Shown: positions 1 through 10,470 of the stretch, one piece after another
How positions within the stretch are numbered: position 1 is the stretch's first letter
Layout: every line of letters starts with the position of its first letter
Assembly (NCBI GenBank): GCA_020650975.1
Contig: JAIPMN010000900.1
Coordinates: 1-31,994, forward strand
Length of the DNA: 31,994 bases
Origin: Apostichopus californicus
Lineage: Eukaryota > Echinodermata > Holothuroidea > Aspidochirotida > Stichopodidae
Direction: 5' to 3'
Translations under genes and position numbers: made by a program
Notes under the pieces: model-generated
Seen by the model: the letters and a program-made list of their open reading frames with translations, nothing else
Databases searched by the model: none
What the model was told of the DNA's origin: nothing

Positions 1-48
1 TCATTTTTATACATTTTGATGCCAATTGATAAACCTATTTAACTATTA

Positions 49-1287
49 ATTCTGTATGAGGCGCCATGTGTGACAAAATTATATACCAAATATATTGATT
101 ATAACTCCTCATATATATTAGTTATGCCGCAATATATATAACTTACTCGTACACCTCATATATATAGGTTATGCATAACCTATTTACATTATGCATAACA
201 TATATATCATAGTGAGTCATATATTTTGCTATTATAATCGATATATATATAATATAGGTCCGTACGGCTTTCCGTATAATTTTGTCACACTTGTATAATT
301 TTGTCACACTCGGCGAGCTCATTATATATAGGTTATAGACGAGCGAGCAGCACGCGAATGGGCGGTGCCATGTTAGACACTTGTGATACGTGGGCGGGGC
401 ATATGCAAATACCAGCGCTGTATAGCATGAACAACAACAGTGTGCATGTATTACAATTAGGCAACGTTGGTGCGTGCAGACGTACTATACCTATACTATA
501 CTACTAGTACTAGGTGCGTGCATATATGTGCATGCCTGCACTTTCAAAGAAATGGATGTACCTGGTTTTGTCACCGCGTTTTCATCAATTTCTAACATAT
601 TTAGCGAAGCAATTTCGTTACATCATACTTCAGACGACCACAGAGCCTTTATCCTTCAAGGGCGGGTTGACGCTGCCATCAATTTTGTTCAGGTTTCGCT
701 GGATGTACTTTCCCGGCCCCAAGGACTACGCTCAGGCATACATTTGACAGATCCATACAGAGATCCAGGAGATCAAACATCCAATGTTAGTGGCTTACAT
801 CAGTGAAAAATCGTGTTCACTCAAATTAGACATGGCGATGACCTAAAGGTGTAACTTTAGTTTTACTACTTAGGCTAGTAATAGTATTATATAGTACAGT
901 GTGTAAGTGGCATAATCGTCCAGCTACTTTGCCGCGCTTTGCCGAATTTGCATACACCCGCCCACGTATCACAAGTGTCTAACATGGCACCGCCCATTCG
1001 CGTGCTGCTCACGTGTCTATAACCTATATATATATGAGCTCGCCGAGTGTGACAAAATTATACGGAAAACCGTATATCACAATATTATACATATTGATTA
1101 TAGTTGCAAATATATATGATATACTGTGATATATATGTTATTCATAATGTAAATAGGTTATGCATAACCTATATATATGAGCTGTACGAGTAAGTTATAT
1201 ATATTGCGACATAACTAATATATATGAGGAGTTATAATCAATATATTTGGTATATAATTTTGTCACGCATGGCGCCTCATAATTCTG
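49..1287. mobile_element. Long-inverted-repeat (foldback-like) element with 6-bp target duplication
   Basis: The direct repeat ATTCTG at 49-54 and 1282-1287 flanks an element at 55-1281 that begins TATGAGGCGCCATG and ends with its reverse complement. The arms run from 55 to about 410 and from about 946 to 1281 and match over nearly their whole length. The match includes an inner GC-richer block at about 355-410 and 946-1010 that contains GGGCGGTGCCATGTTAGAC and its complement. Both arms carry the palindrome TAGGTTATGCATAACCTA (165-182 on the left) and the motif TATAATTTTGTCACAC; the left arm has an extra tandem copy near 273-310. The ~535-bp centre is single copy. No transposase was recognised, so the superfamily is open. 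The boundaries are well supported by the arms and the duplication. Confidence 0.85.
474..806 (+). other. Unrecognised 110-codon ORF in the centre of the inverted-repeat element
   Basis: This ORF fills most of the unique centre between the two arms. From about residue 23 its composition is protein-like (FKEMDVPGFVTAF, SDDHRAFILQGRVDAAINFV), while the N-terminal part reads through low-complexity sequence. I do not recognise the family and see no catalytic motif. It could be a captured host exon, the relic of an element gene, or chance. The overlapping ORF at 514-747 in another frame looks less protein-like. No promoter or polyadenylation signal was identified for it. Confidence 0.2.
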
Positions 1288-2013
1288 GGTTTGTTAGTTT
1301 CACATAAAGTGCTTTTGTGCAAGATGGGAAGTTATTAAAATTAAGAATGCCAAAAAAACCACATAACAAACCCAATATGAAGACTAGAACTGAGTGTGAA
1401 TGAATGAAACAGAATTTATCTTAAGGGAAATCTGGAGGGCCGACCGCCATTGATATGACAATGCTTGGCAGCTGATACAGTATAGCTGATATAATACTTG
1501 ATAAAAAATCTCAAAAACAAACAAACAAAAAATGATTATATATTATCCTTATTTAAGATTTTCTTAATATGCATGTATTTGTACAACATTAAGGCAAGAT
1601 ATGCACAATAGTTTGAAATTGATGATCTTTTAACCTACTGACATGACAAATTCTGCTGAAAGATGTACGGAAATGTTCCCCAAAATGTGTACCTGTGAAC
1701 AAGCTAACATTTTTCTAAATCAAACTTTCAAAATTCCACTTATTTACTTATAAAAGCCATTTCATGCTACTAAGAATTATTCTGACTGAAACTTAAATTT
1801 ACTGCTTGAAACCATTTTTTGCTTTTTTTTCATAGCAGTCGCATTTACATATCTTTCTTTGAGCTGATGGTATTTTTCTCACATCCTGACTCAGGCCATT
1901 CGATTGAACTTTTACAGGATTAGATGTTTAAGCAGTTCTAAGCAGTCCATAATCCCCAATTGATTGGTATTGCTAATGCTGGGCCAGGCATTATTAATCA
2001 GTTTAGGCCTACT
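1288..2013. other. Spacer with no recognised gene
   Basis: AT-rich sequence between the inverted-repeat element and the 3' flank of the UROS gene. I saw no exon-like stretch with splice sites, no RNA gene and no clear repeat. A TAGGCCTAC word occurs at 2004-2012. Confidence 0.5.
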
Positions 2014-2097
2014 AGCCACAGACAGTATTTACATCTGTGGCTTGCCACAACCTACCGCTAGTTGAACTGAAGAGGACAAAACTGTCCGATAATGTGG

Positions 2098-2103
2098 TTT
2101 ATT
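2098..2103 (-). promoter_or_regulatory. UROS: Candidate polyadenylation signal of UROS (AATAAA)
   Basis: This is the first AATAAA downstream of the UROS stop codon on the minus strand, about 510 nt past it. No nearer AATAAA or ATTAAA was found on that strand. A 9-bp-stem hairpin (2014-2042, AGCCACAGA/TCTGTGGCT) follows 56 nt further on. If the signal is used, the 54-bp repeat array is in the 3' UTR. Transcript data would be needed to confirm it. Confidence 0.4.
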
Positions 2104-2135
2104 TCTGGCAGTCACTGGAAGAAATATCAAACTAA

Positions 2136-2351
2136 ATCTATTTCCTGTGGAACACTGTAGTTCCATCTTATGAGATCTAGGCCATTGGAATCTATTTCCT
2201 GTAGAACACTATAGTTCCATCTTATGAGATCTAGGCCATTGGAATCTATTTCCTGTGGAACACTATAGTTCCATCTCATGAGATCTAGGCCATTGGAATC
2301 TATTTCCTGTGGAACACTGTAGTTCCATCTTATGAGCTCTAGGCAATTGGG
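2136..2351. repeat. 54-bp minisatellite, 4 copies, in the probable UROS 3' UTR
   Basis: Four head-to-tail copies of a 54-bp unit containing ATCTATTTCCTGTGGAACAC and ending TAGGCCATTGGA. The copies differ at a few positions (CTGTGG/CTGTAG, CTTATG/CTCATG, AGATCT/AGCTCT). Each contains an imperfect inverted repeat GGAAC-N6-GTTCC, so RNA from either strand could form four short hairpins. Confidence 0.9.
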
Positions 2352-2615
2352 ACTCGTGAGTTCTTCCCTGTCCGGCCTGATAGGTCATAGTCAAGTGTTA
2401 GCATTGCATTGAGTGTAGGGGAAATGTTTGCACCAGTTGACACTGTGCACAGCATGTGTCTAGATATGAACACACCACTTAGATATCACTTTACCACATA
2501 CATTACAGTTGAAAATTAAATATCCTTGAATATTATATATCGGAAACTATTTTACATTCATACCATGTGATGGTTCTATGTGCTATATATGTCTGATTAT
2601 AACTCATTATTAATG

Positions 2616-2741
2616 TCAAGAAACAGATGTGTCTGTGATGCATTCAAGAAGGGATTCGGGGTTAGGTTTAGCAGCGACACCAGAAACGGTTAGTCCATGC
2701 TCTAGCATCGCTTTCTCTGTGGTCAGGCCAATTGCAAAAAA
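2616..2741 (-). CDS. UROS: UROS coding exon 7, C-terminus and stop
   Basis: Forty-one codons plus TGA at 2618-2616. FFAIGLTTEKAMLEHGLTVS matches human [20 protein letters not shown], including the Thr pair near the active-site cleft; the usual Pro before it is Leu here. PNPESLLECI matches human PTPQALATGI. Confidence 0.95.
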   Translation of the reverse strand, partial: FFAIGLTTEKAMLEHGLTVSGVAAKPNPESLLECITDTSVS

Positions 2742-5700
2742 CTGCCAAAGAAAAGAAAAACAATAGGAGATGAGGAAAGACCACTGGAGAACCGCTGTTA
2801 ACTAGTATTAAGGGATATAAAAAGCACTATTCAGATATAGAACTAAGTGTGCGAACTACATTGAAGCAAGAAAATCCCTCACTCACTGCATTGCTTTAAG
2901 ATTTGAGGAAAATAGATGGGGCTATTTATTAATAGAAAGTGTAACTAGGTGAGATATTACCACACAAACATATGACAATTCGTATGTAACTTGTGACTGG
3001 GACCTACAGCACAGCAGCAACAGACAACATTTCTTATTTATGAATTTAAAGTCATCCAGTGAGCTACTTTTAATTTTGAAAGTTTTTCACATATAAATGT
3101 ATCAGTTGTAACTACTAAATTGGTAAACAAACTTAAAACAGAAGTTAATAAGTGTTTTGTATATTAGCATAAAATAATTATGGCCATAGGATACCATCAA
3201 ACTGTACTGCCTACACAGAATTCTTTACGCTATTTCAAAACTTACACAATCCGTTCTGCATGCTTCCCACCTCCCTTTCCCCCACCCACCTTCATCCCTT
3301 CTCCCCTCCAAGTTAAAGAGAAATGAAAAGAAATATAAAAATAAGGAGTATTCTGTCACAGGGTGATATGGAAATTTAAATCTTCCGTATAAAAGTATTA
3401 GTATTTAATGAAGTACACATGGACATTATAAGTCTCCTTAGGTTATTTAAGACTGTCGTAGTTTGCCATACTCTTGCACAGCAGGACAACAATTCTTACC
3501 TGGTTTGAGACTAACAGGTCTCCGTTATTATGTTTGTGCGACATAAACTAAAAGAAACTAACTGGACATTTTTTTTATTTATTTGGGTATGTCGGGAGTG
3601 TCTCGGGATTAAGATAGTTAAAGCATAATAGCTCTTGATGTCGCTGGCATTTGAAAATTACTTAGGAAGTTAGGATCTTTGGTTGCTTATGATCCTTCAG
3701 ATAGAACAGTTCACACACAGGCTGTGGGCTTAAGTTTGAAAGCTGCCTTAATATTAAAATTATAATAAAAAATATGACAGTGTGTAAGAAAATAAGTTCT
3801 ATTTAATCGGGGAAGGAGTTAGATTCTGGAACATTTTAAGAACTCCTTAATTACTATTTAGCAGCAAAGAACACTGCTTTAAAGTATTTCACAATATTGT
3901 TTTATATATATCTCGGAATTGTAGCTGTTTATGCAAATTTTATTTCACAACCTTTTGTTACCTAACTTTTGTTTTAAGTTAGAAGTCTTGATATGGTATC
4001 AAAGGATAATTTGTTAGAAATCCAAACCATAGTCTGGCATTCATTGGTTCGTGTTTACGTGAGTTTTAATACTCTAGTAATTCAATGCCATAGAAATAAC
4101 GTATGAAAGAACCCAAGCTTGTTCCAATACCTTTGGTGACAAATTCTATCCACTGATTCTGGAATGCAAGAGTCAGTTTTGAACGCCATGAAGCAGCCCC
4201 AGATGCCTATTTCATGCATCAAGTTTGTTAATATTTGGTTTACACAAACTAGGAGAGATGGTTAGTTTGTTTGATCGCAGACCTTATTCCTCTATTTGAG
4301 TATTCAAAATGAAAGATGTGAATAAATTAGCTTTATAAGTCACAATTTAGATCCATACCTTGCATTTACTGCTGGGTTCAATCTGTAATTCTTTGAGAAC
4401 GATCTTGGAAAATTGCACGCCTGATGGACTGAAGAAAACCACAGCGTCGGGACACCTGCCCTAAAATAGCAAGAGATGGAGATTAATTAGGAGACATAAA
4501 ATACATTTATTATTTTGAATTTATATCATGCAAGGGTGCTTAAGACAGTGAGAAGATCCTCACCATTTTGCCAGTTGTGGAAGATACTATATCCAAATTG
4601 GGATGAAAAACACAAACAATATTTTTCACTAATGTCCTGTGATACCATGAATGTAATAAACATTGCATCCCTTGCTGTTAGTCATTATCACCAACACCAG
4701 AGACTCCACCCAGGGGAGGATACCCAAGCCATAAATTCCCTTCAGACCAGAGTTTTAAGATGAACCCAGTTGGACATATGTTTCTAGAGGGGAAATTAAC
4801 GGACTATATACTTGTTTGTGATGAAGTGCAACGATTGCACTACCATTATCCTCGGACTGGTCCTTCCTATATCATCAATCGTGCACAGAAATCTCATGTG
4901 CTGACAATGGAGATGCATGTAAATGATTAATACTAATTATGATAAAACTAAAGGTCCAGCAGATTGCTGACCAGTCAAGCGTGAAGCAGTGGAGTATAAG
5001 AACAAATGGCCTGCAAGCACCCCATGATTAAACAGCAGGGAGATTTAGCAACGGTTCCTAACCTTGTTAGTAAATCGTAGCTCTGAAGTCAGAAATAAAA
5101 TTCTTTATGAATAACAACTTTTTCAGTTTTGGTGTGAAGAAATGCAACAACTTACATGACGTGTGATGTAACCTTCTAAATTTTCTTTAAGTTGTGGCTC
5201 TGGGCAAGTTTTGTAGACGATGCAGGGTGTAAACTTTACACCTGAAAGACAAAATTGCAATGAAGTTATATTTAACAAAAATATTCTAATAAATGGACAT
5301 GCTTTCTTCCAAATTCTCTCTGTGTGTTCTGTCCTTTGTATTACTCGGCCATTTTATGTAATACATGCCACGAAACATTCATCATTTAAAAAAAAATGCC
5401 CCAAAAAAGTGGATTCACTGAATTTTCGTATAATTTGTTGCAAGAAGACTTAGTAAACAGTGTTGAAAGAAACACAGCATGATAAATTTAAAAGCTGATT
5501 TTGTTTTAATAATAAATATAACATCACCATTATCCACTTACCACTAGATGACATCACTATTAACTATTTCTTCTAAAGGAGTAAACATTGCACTTTACAG
5601 TCAATAAAGAACTGTCTGCAATGGGGTTCTCCAGCATTTCTTACAGAGTATGTCATTAATAGTCCTCCTGGAGTGCATTGACTGTAGTTCCTAGTCAAAC

Positions 5701-8700
5701 GTTCTTCAAACTAATGACAAACTTATGACTGCTAGCAATAATAGTTACAAGGTCATGTTACAGAAGCAGACAACCCTGACAGAGCCTAATACCCTCTTGT
5801 CAGATTTTTGTGCTATTGTATTAATAGGTGGAAACATTATCAAGATAACAAGTGGCAACATTACTTGCTTCGAAGGCTAAATAATGTTCTTTCTCCATCT
5901 CAAAACCTCCTGGTATAGGTAAAGCCAACAAGGAAGGTTAGTTGTGTAATGGCATTTGTTTTGAAAAGTCAAAAACAATTTTGCTTTTCTTAATTATTCT
6001 TTTTTCATGTAAACATCTCTTTGCAATAAATATGTAGGATAGTTCACATACAAACGTCTTTCAAACTTACCCAGCTGCTTTACATAGTGAAGATAATAAA
6101 AGAATGTGAAGTAAGGATAGTAGGGACTAGTAACCTACTGTAAGAAGTTATCTTAAAAAACTCAAAGAAACTTATTAGTCCACGATTCTTATCCTGCCTA
6201 CTCTAAATATAATCAAAGAATTATTTTCCTTTTAAATTAGAGGATCATTCTGAAAGTTTCCAAATAATTTTGCAGATACAGTCAGTCACTCAACAGATGG
6301 ACCAATCACAGCAAAGGACACTTAGTTTCAGCTTACCTCTGCTTTCCAGTGACTTTGGTATAACATCTCTTCTTAAAGTTCCACATGGAAACAGTAATGG
6401 TGGTTCATTGGGCTGTATCTCTGAGGATATGAGTATATATGATTGAGTATTAATAGCAGAGTGGTGATTCTCCTAAAGCAATCCAACAGGGTCTAAACTG
6501 CTGTCTACTATGCATGTTTGAAACAGCCAATCAGCGCAGCATATTCACTCATGTGATATGGTTGCCATGGCAGTTCCACATAGTCAGCTTACAGGTACTA
6601 CAAACTAACAAGATACTGCTGTGATAATTGGAGTGCGTTTAATAGCGTCAATAACAGTATAAATTACTTTGGTTATATATGACAGGAACACAGTTGGGGG
6701 TGTTGGGTGCTCTGTGACTAATTTTCATCCTGAGTACCAAGGTTGGCAAGGGTAAGGGGATGAACACTATACAGTAAGCCATAGAGGTATGCATAGATAG
6801 AAACTAGAGAGGTATTGTGGGGGGGGGGGTGGGGAGGTTGATTTTGGACACAATTGCTCTCTTACCTACTGAATGTGTTCATCAAGGGTTACCTTGAGTA
6901 TGTCAAACACTTACTCTCAAATATGACTTGGACAAGATTCTCTGCATTGCCACAATCAGCACCGATCGTTTGGAAACCAATATTTTCTGCCTCTGAGGAT
7001 GTAGAAGTTCCCACGGAGAAGGCTGGGTGTCTCCCCCAGACCGCCTGAAGTCCACTTGATGTCCATTCTGCTCAAATGAAAAGATAGATAGATTATCACC
7101 AAATGCTTATCTTGAAATACCACTACAAGGGACCACTACAAGCATTGTTCTGAACTCAATACAATTATTTTCGATGGAAACAAATCATGTTTTGTTTGTT
7201 TTCATTTCTCTGCTTTGTTTGTTTTTGTTTCTGTAAAAATGTATCAAGTAAATTCTGCTCAATGCTCTCAAACTGAAGAAAGTCTGCCTTGCTCATTTGA
7301 GTTGTCTCTTTATATATTTTATTACAACTTTGTAACTACGATGATCCTAGGCTATGAATACCATGTACTAGCCCCAAACCATTCAAATCCACCACTAGAG
7401 TACTAATCAAATTTCAGAACACACCAGTCATCTTGTCACCTCAAGTCAAGACTTTGCATTCTAAAATACAGCTTAAAGAAATTACACAAGTAGGATTTCC
7501 CTCACAAGGACTATAACCTAACAAATAAAGTTTACCAGGAAACCAAAAACAGGATGTGAAATATTAGAATTACTGATTGAAACATGTGCTGCAATTCATA
7601 CCAACTCCCCTCCTCATCTCAGCGAAGTACAGCCTCCCCTCCCTATCTCATCAATACAGCCCCCCTCCCCATCTCAGCAATGTACAGCCTCCCCTCCCCA
7701 TCTCAGCAATGGACAGCCTCCCCATCTCAGCAACAAACAGCCTCCCCTCCCCATCTCAGCAATGTACAGCCTCCCCTCCCCATATCAGCAATGTACAGCC
7801 TCCCCTCCCCATCTCAGCAATGTACAGCCTCCCCTCCCCATCTCAGCAATGTACAGCCTCTCCTCCGCATCTCAGCAATGTTCAGCCTCCCTCCCCATCA
7901 CATCAATGTACAGCCTCCCCTCCCCATCTCAGCAATGTACAGCCTCCCCTCCCCATCTCAGCAATGTACAGCCTCCCCTCCCCCCATCTCAGCAATATAC
8001 AGCCTGTTCTAATCAGAAACCATTAATCAGATTAGCAAAACTTACAAATGTTTCGCTATCAATACCTTTGAATGTTACGATGCAGAAAGATACCTACTTG
8101 ACTTAGCATTTTGCAATCCATAAAAGTTTTCAAGTTCTAGAAATAACAATTAATGTTGTCCGAATGTAACCAGTTTTCTTTAACTTTAAAGTCAAACCTA
8201 GATGGAGTATTTGAAGCAATGGAATATATTTGCTGTGATCCTTGTCCAGCTTTCTTCTTTCCTTCTTAGTTCATGATGTCATCTGACATAGAGACACTTG
8301 GCAAGGTTACTGAATACCTTGACCTTCATGTGATGAATTTTGCTGGATGCAAAGCTCCGTTCTTTGCATATGTTAGGATCAGTAACCTATACTCTGTACG
8401 TTATGATCTCTAAGTTATGATCTGTAAGTTATAAGCCGTAAGTTATGATCTCACCTTCAAGAGATGAATATTGTTCAATGCAAAGCTTCACAGCTTGAAC
8501 AGTCCTTGGGCTGGAGAAGATAATCCCAGAGAAGTCACCTGGTTTCTGTATCGATTCATATAACTTGTCAAGGTCAAAAAATTCAAATCCAATCGGAGAT
8601 GTAGATTCTATGTTGATAGCAGCAGAAGAGAAAACCTGTTGGTGAGTAAAAGAAAAGATATCCAGTTAGTTTAAAAAAAACATTTCACTACTATAAGCAA

Positions 8701-9435
8701 TATACCTGAACAGAACTCACATTGGTGGTAGTTATCACTTACTTAGAGTGGGCAGCAACATTTCACTACTAGATGCATGTACCTGAACAGAACTCACATT
8801 GGTGGTAGTTCTCACTTACGTAGAATGGGCAGCAACATTTAACTACTAGATGTATGTACCTGAACAGAACTCACATTGGTGGTAGTTATCACTTACTTAG
8901 AGTGGGCAGCAACATTTCACTACTAGATGCACGTACTTGAACAGAACTCACATTGGTGGTAGTTCTCACTTACATAGAGTGGGCAGCAACATTTCACTGC
9001 TAGATGCATGTACCTGAACAGAACTCACATTGGTGGTAGTTCTAACTTACATAGAGTGGGCAGCAACATTTCACTACTAGATGCATGTACCTGAACAGAA
9101 CTCACACTGGTGGTAGTTCTCACTTACATATATCTGTATTAAATTGCACTTTGAAGTTCCATATCTTGTCTACTTGTCATGAAACACATGTGTATATTAT
9201 CTGGGTCTTCTTCAGTCTAAAGTCTCACACAGTGGGCAGCAACACAGTTTGTCACAGGTGAATATGCATTCAAAAAGTAAACCTTCTCACTTGCATAAAA
9301 ATGTGTTTTGCAGTTGAAAGTCTATATACTGAAGTTCTTATTATTGTTTAACAAATGAAAGGATCACCAAACCTGCTGGTATTTATCCGGTGAAGAGTTT
9401 GCTTGGGTCGATCGTAAAAGTAAAACATTCATCAT
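2616..9435 (-). CDS. UROS: Uroporphyrinogen-III synthase, complete gene in seven coding exons
   Basis: UROS closes hydroxymethylbilane into uroporphyrinogen III with inversion of ring D, a cytosolic step of haem synthesis. The coding exons in order are 9435-9373, 8635-8455, 7067-6915, 6420-6337, 5241-5156, 4460-4359 and 2741-2616, all with GT-AG borders and matching phases. They give 264 residues; the human enzyme is about 265. Family landmarks appear in order: MNVLLLR at the start, GFEFFDLDKL, DFSGIIFSSPRTVQAV, the hinge-region ADCGNAENL, LLFPCGTLRRDVIPK, VVFFSPSGVQFSK, and FAIGLTTEKAM with the conserved Thr pair. An in-frame TGA at 9483-9481 precedes the tandem ATG ATG, so either Met could start. 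No disabling change was seen. The gene is split by six introns of about 0.5-1.6 kb, two of them filled by minisatellites. The 5' UTR and promoter were not resolved. Confidence 0.95.
4359..4460 (-). CDS. UROS: UROS coding exon 6
   Basis: Thirty-four codons, GRCPDAVVFFSPSGVQFSKI onward, equivalent to human ITFFSPSGLTYSLKHI. The acceptor TTTTAG/GGC was chosen over GCAG six bases on because only it keeps the phase. The donor is CAAG/GTATGG. Confidence 0.95.
5156..5241 (-). CDS. UROS: UROS coding exon 5
   Basis: Twenty-eight codons including CIVYKTCPEPQLKENLEGYI, equivalent to the human ITVYQTVAHPGIQGNL region. The acceptor is TTCAG/GTGTA and the donor CAT/GTAAGT. It ends in phase 0. Confidence 0.92.
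6337..6420 (-). CDS. UROS: UROS coding exon 4
   Basis: Twenty-seven codons including PPLLFPCGTLRRDVIPKSLE, equivalent to human LPLLFPCGNLKREILPKAL. The acceptor is CTCAG/AGATA and the donor AGAG/GTAAGC. Confidence 0.95.
6819..6829. repeat. Poly-G run
   Basis: Eleven consecutive G, followed by TGGGGAGG. It is one of several long G or C runs in the window and lies in UROS intron 3, just outside exon 3. Confidence 0.9.
6915..7067 (-). CDS. UROS: UROS coding exon 3
   Basis: Fifty complete codons between split codons. It contains FSVGTSTSSEAENIGF and TIGADCGNAENLVQVIF, equivalent to human VVGNATASLVSKIGL and CGNAEKLAEYI. The acceptor is GCAG/AATGG and the donor GAGA/GTAAGT. The N-terminal part (WTSSGLQAVWGR) is less conserved, so the acceptor is slightly less certain than the rest. 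Confidence 0.9.
7602..8006. repeat. 29-bp pyrimidine-rich minisatellite, about 14 copies, in UROS intron 2
   Basis: The unit is CAGCCTCCCCTCCCCATCTC followed by AGCAATGTA, with minor variants and some shortened units near 7720. On the strand of the UROS transcript each unit reads GATGGGGAGGGGAGG. The array is open in several frames and yields Pro/Ser-rich ORFs (7577-8106) that are artefacts of the repeat. Confidence 0.95.
8395..8450. repeat. Short ~15-bp imperfect repeat beside the exon 2 donor
   Basis: Four imperfect copies of GTAAGTTATGATCT (variants GTACGTTATGATCT, CTAAGTTATGATCT and GTAAGTTATAAGCC) end directly at the splice donor of UROS exon 2. Confidence 0.7.
8455..8635 (-). CDS. UROS: UROS coding exon 2
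   Basis: Sixty codons plus one base. It contains GFEFFDLDKLYESI and SGIIFSSPRTVQAVKLCIEQ, equivalent to human FEFLSL and SGLIFTSPRAVEAAELCLEQ. The acceptor is AACAG/GTT and the donor GAAG/GTGAG. Confidence 0.95.
8680..9130. repeat. 77-bp minisatellite, ~5.9 copies, in UROS intron 1
   Basis: The unit contains ACATTTCACTACTAGATGCA, CAGAACTCACATTGGTGGTA and GTGGGCAGCA. The first copy is the most diverged. On the transcript strand every unit contains donor-like words (GTAAGTGAG in most copies, TGTGAGTTC, CAGGTACATG). Confidence 0.95.
9373..9435 (-). CDS. UROS: UROS coding exon 1
   Basis: Codes for 21 residues, MMNVLLLRSTQANSSPDKYQ plus Q, ending in phase 0 at donor CAG/GTTTGG. The MNVLLLR beginning matches the family N-terminal beta strand (human MKVLLLK). 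The stop TGA at 9483-9481 lies in frame upstream. Confidence 0.9.
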
Positions 9436-9483
9436 TTCTTCATTGAGTGGATTATGGGGCTTCAAGATGGAGACTTGTGATCA

Positions 9484-10257
9484 ATCTTCACATGACAGTT
9501 CTCAACCAGATGTTCCAGTTGGAAAGAGAAAACCTTGAAAATTAAAAGATAAAACAGAAGCCATTTGGTTTTGTGTTTTCTTGATATACAGTTTGCTCAA
9601 ACTTCAAAATAACTATCTGATTAATGAAGAGCAAGTGAGTTATATTTGTCCAAGAGATTAGTGAGAACCAGAAAAGATCAGAGATGTCCATCTCTTATTT
9701 GAGAACTCCCTTGTGGGCATGAAACATTTCATTCTCTGGGAAGGATTTTACAGTACAGAGTTTTATTTCAAAATGTTTCAATATCCAGAAAGAACTGTCT
9801 TCCTATGTGAAATGTAGGCACATAAATGTATGAATAAAAGGATGTCTTCTTTTATCTAATTTTGAGCTAACAAATCAGCTCTGCTAACAACCATCCCTTT
9901 AATAGTTGCTCTTAATAAATGAGATTTACATGACATTGTTTATACACTGTGAAATATTTTCACAATATACTGCCAAATAAAACTCATCTAGTATAAATCA
10001 CAGAGAAAATGGCCAATTTTGAGACCATTTTAGATTTGACCCCTTGAAGCTCAGAGGGTGAAAACTGATAAGAGCCCCCTGAGTGTGTTTTAAAAGCAAG
10101 ACTATCAACTCTTTGAAGCAGATTTCATTTCCTGGATGACTTTGTTTTGTTGAAGACCTATAGAGCCCCTTCACAAAACTAAACTGAACTTGACCAAACT
10201 TTGTTCACCAAAAGAAAATCATAGCATTGGAGAATTCACAGGTTCATTGTAGCTTTA
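9484..10257. other. UROS 5' flank, no further gene seen
   Basis: AT-rich flank that must hold the UROS promoter and 5' UTR or a noncoding first exon. I could not identify a core promoter or a convincing donor/acceptor pair. No CpG-dense block is present here. Confidence 0.4.
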
Positions 10258-10470
10258 ATTTTGGAGTTATCATCTTTAAAAGGTTTTCAGACTTTTACAC
10301 AGGTCTGTTGACCTTATGTGACCTTTGACCTCTACCAATTTCAATAGGGTTCTTGCACTCATCAATTAGCTGGATCTACATACTTAGTATGAAGTTCAAG
10401 AAAGATGCACTTCTTGAGTTATCATGTTTACAAGATTTACAGACTTTGACTTATATCTTGACTGCAAATT
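10258..10470. repeat. TGACCT-rich dispersed repeat, copy 1
   Basis: It contains TTTTCAGACTTTTACACAGG, GTTGACCTTATGTGACCTTT, CCAATTTCAATAGGGTTCTT and TTGAGTTATCATGTTTACAA. The same phrases in the same style recur at about 30170-30440. It is noncoding in all frames. Confidence 0.8.

Noticed and set aside
7577..8106. Pro/Ser-rich ORFs of 114-149 residues
   Set aside because: Three overlapping frames are all open only because the 29-bp repeat lacks stops; the region is inside a UROS intron on the other strand.
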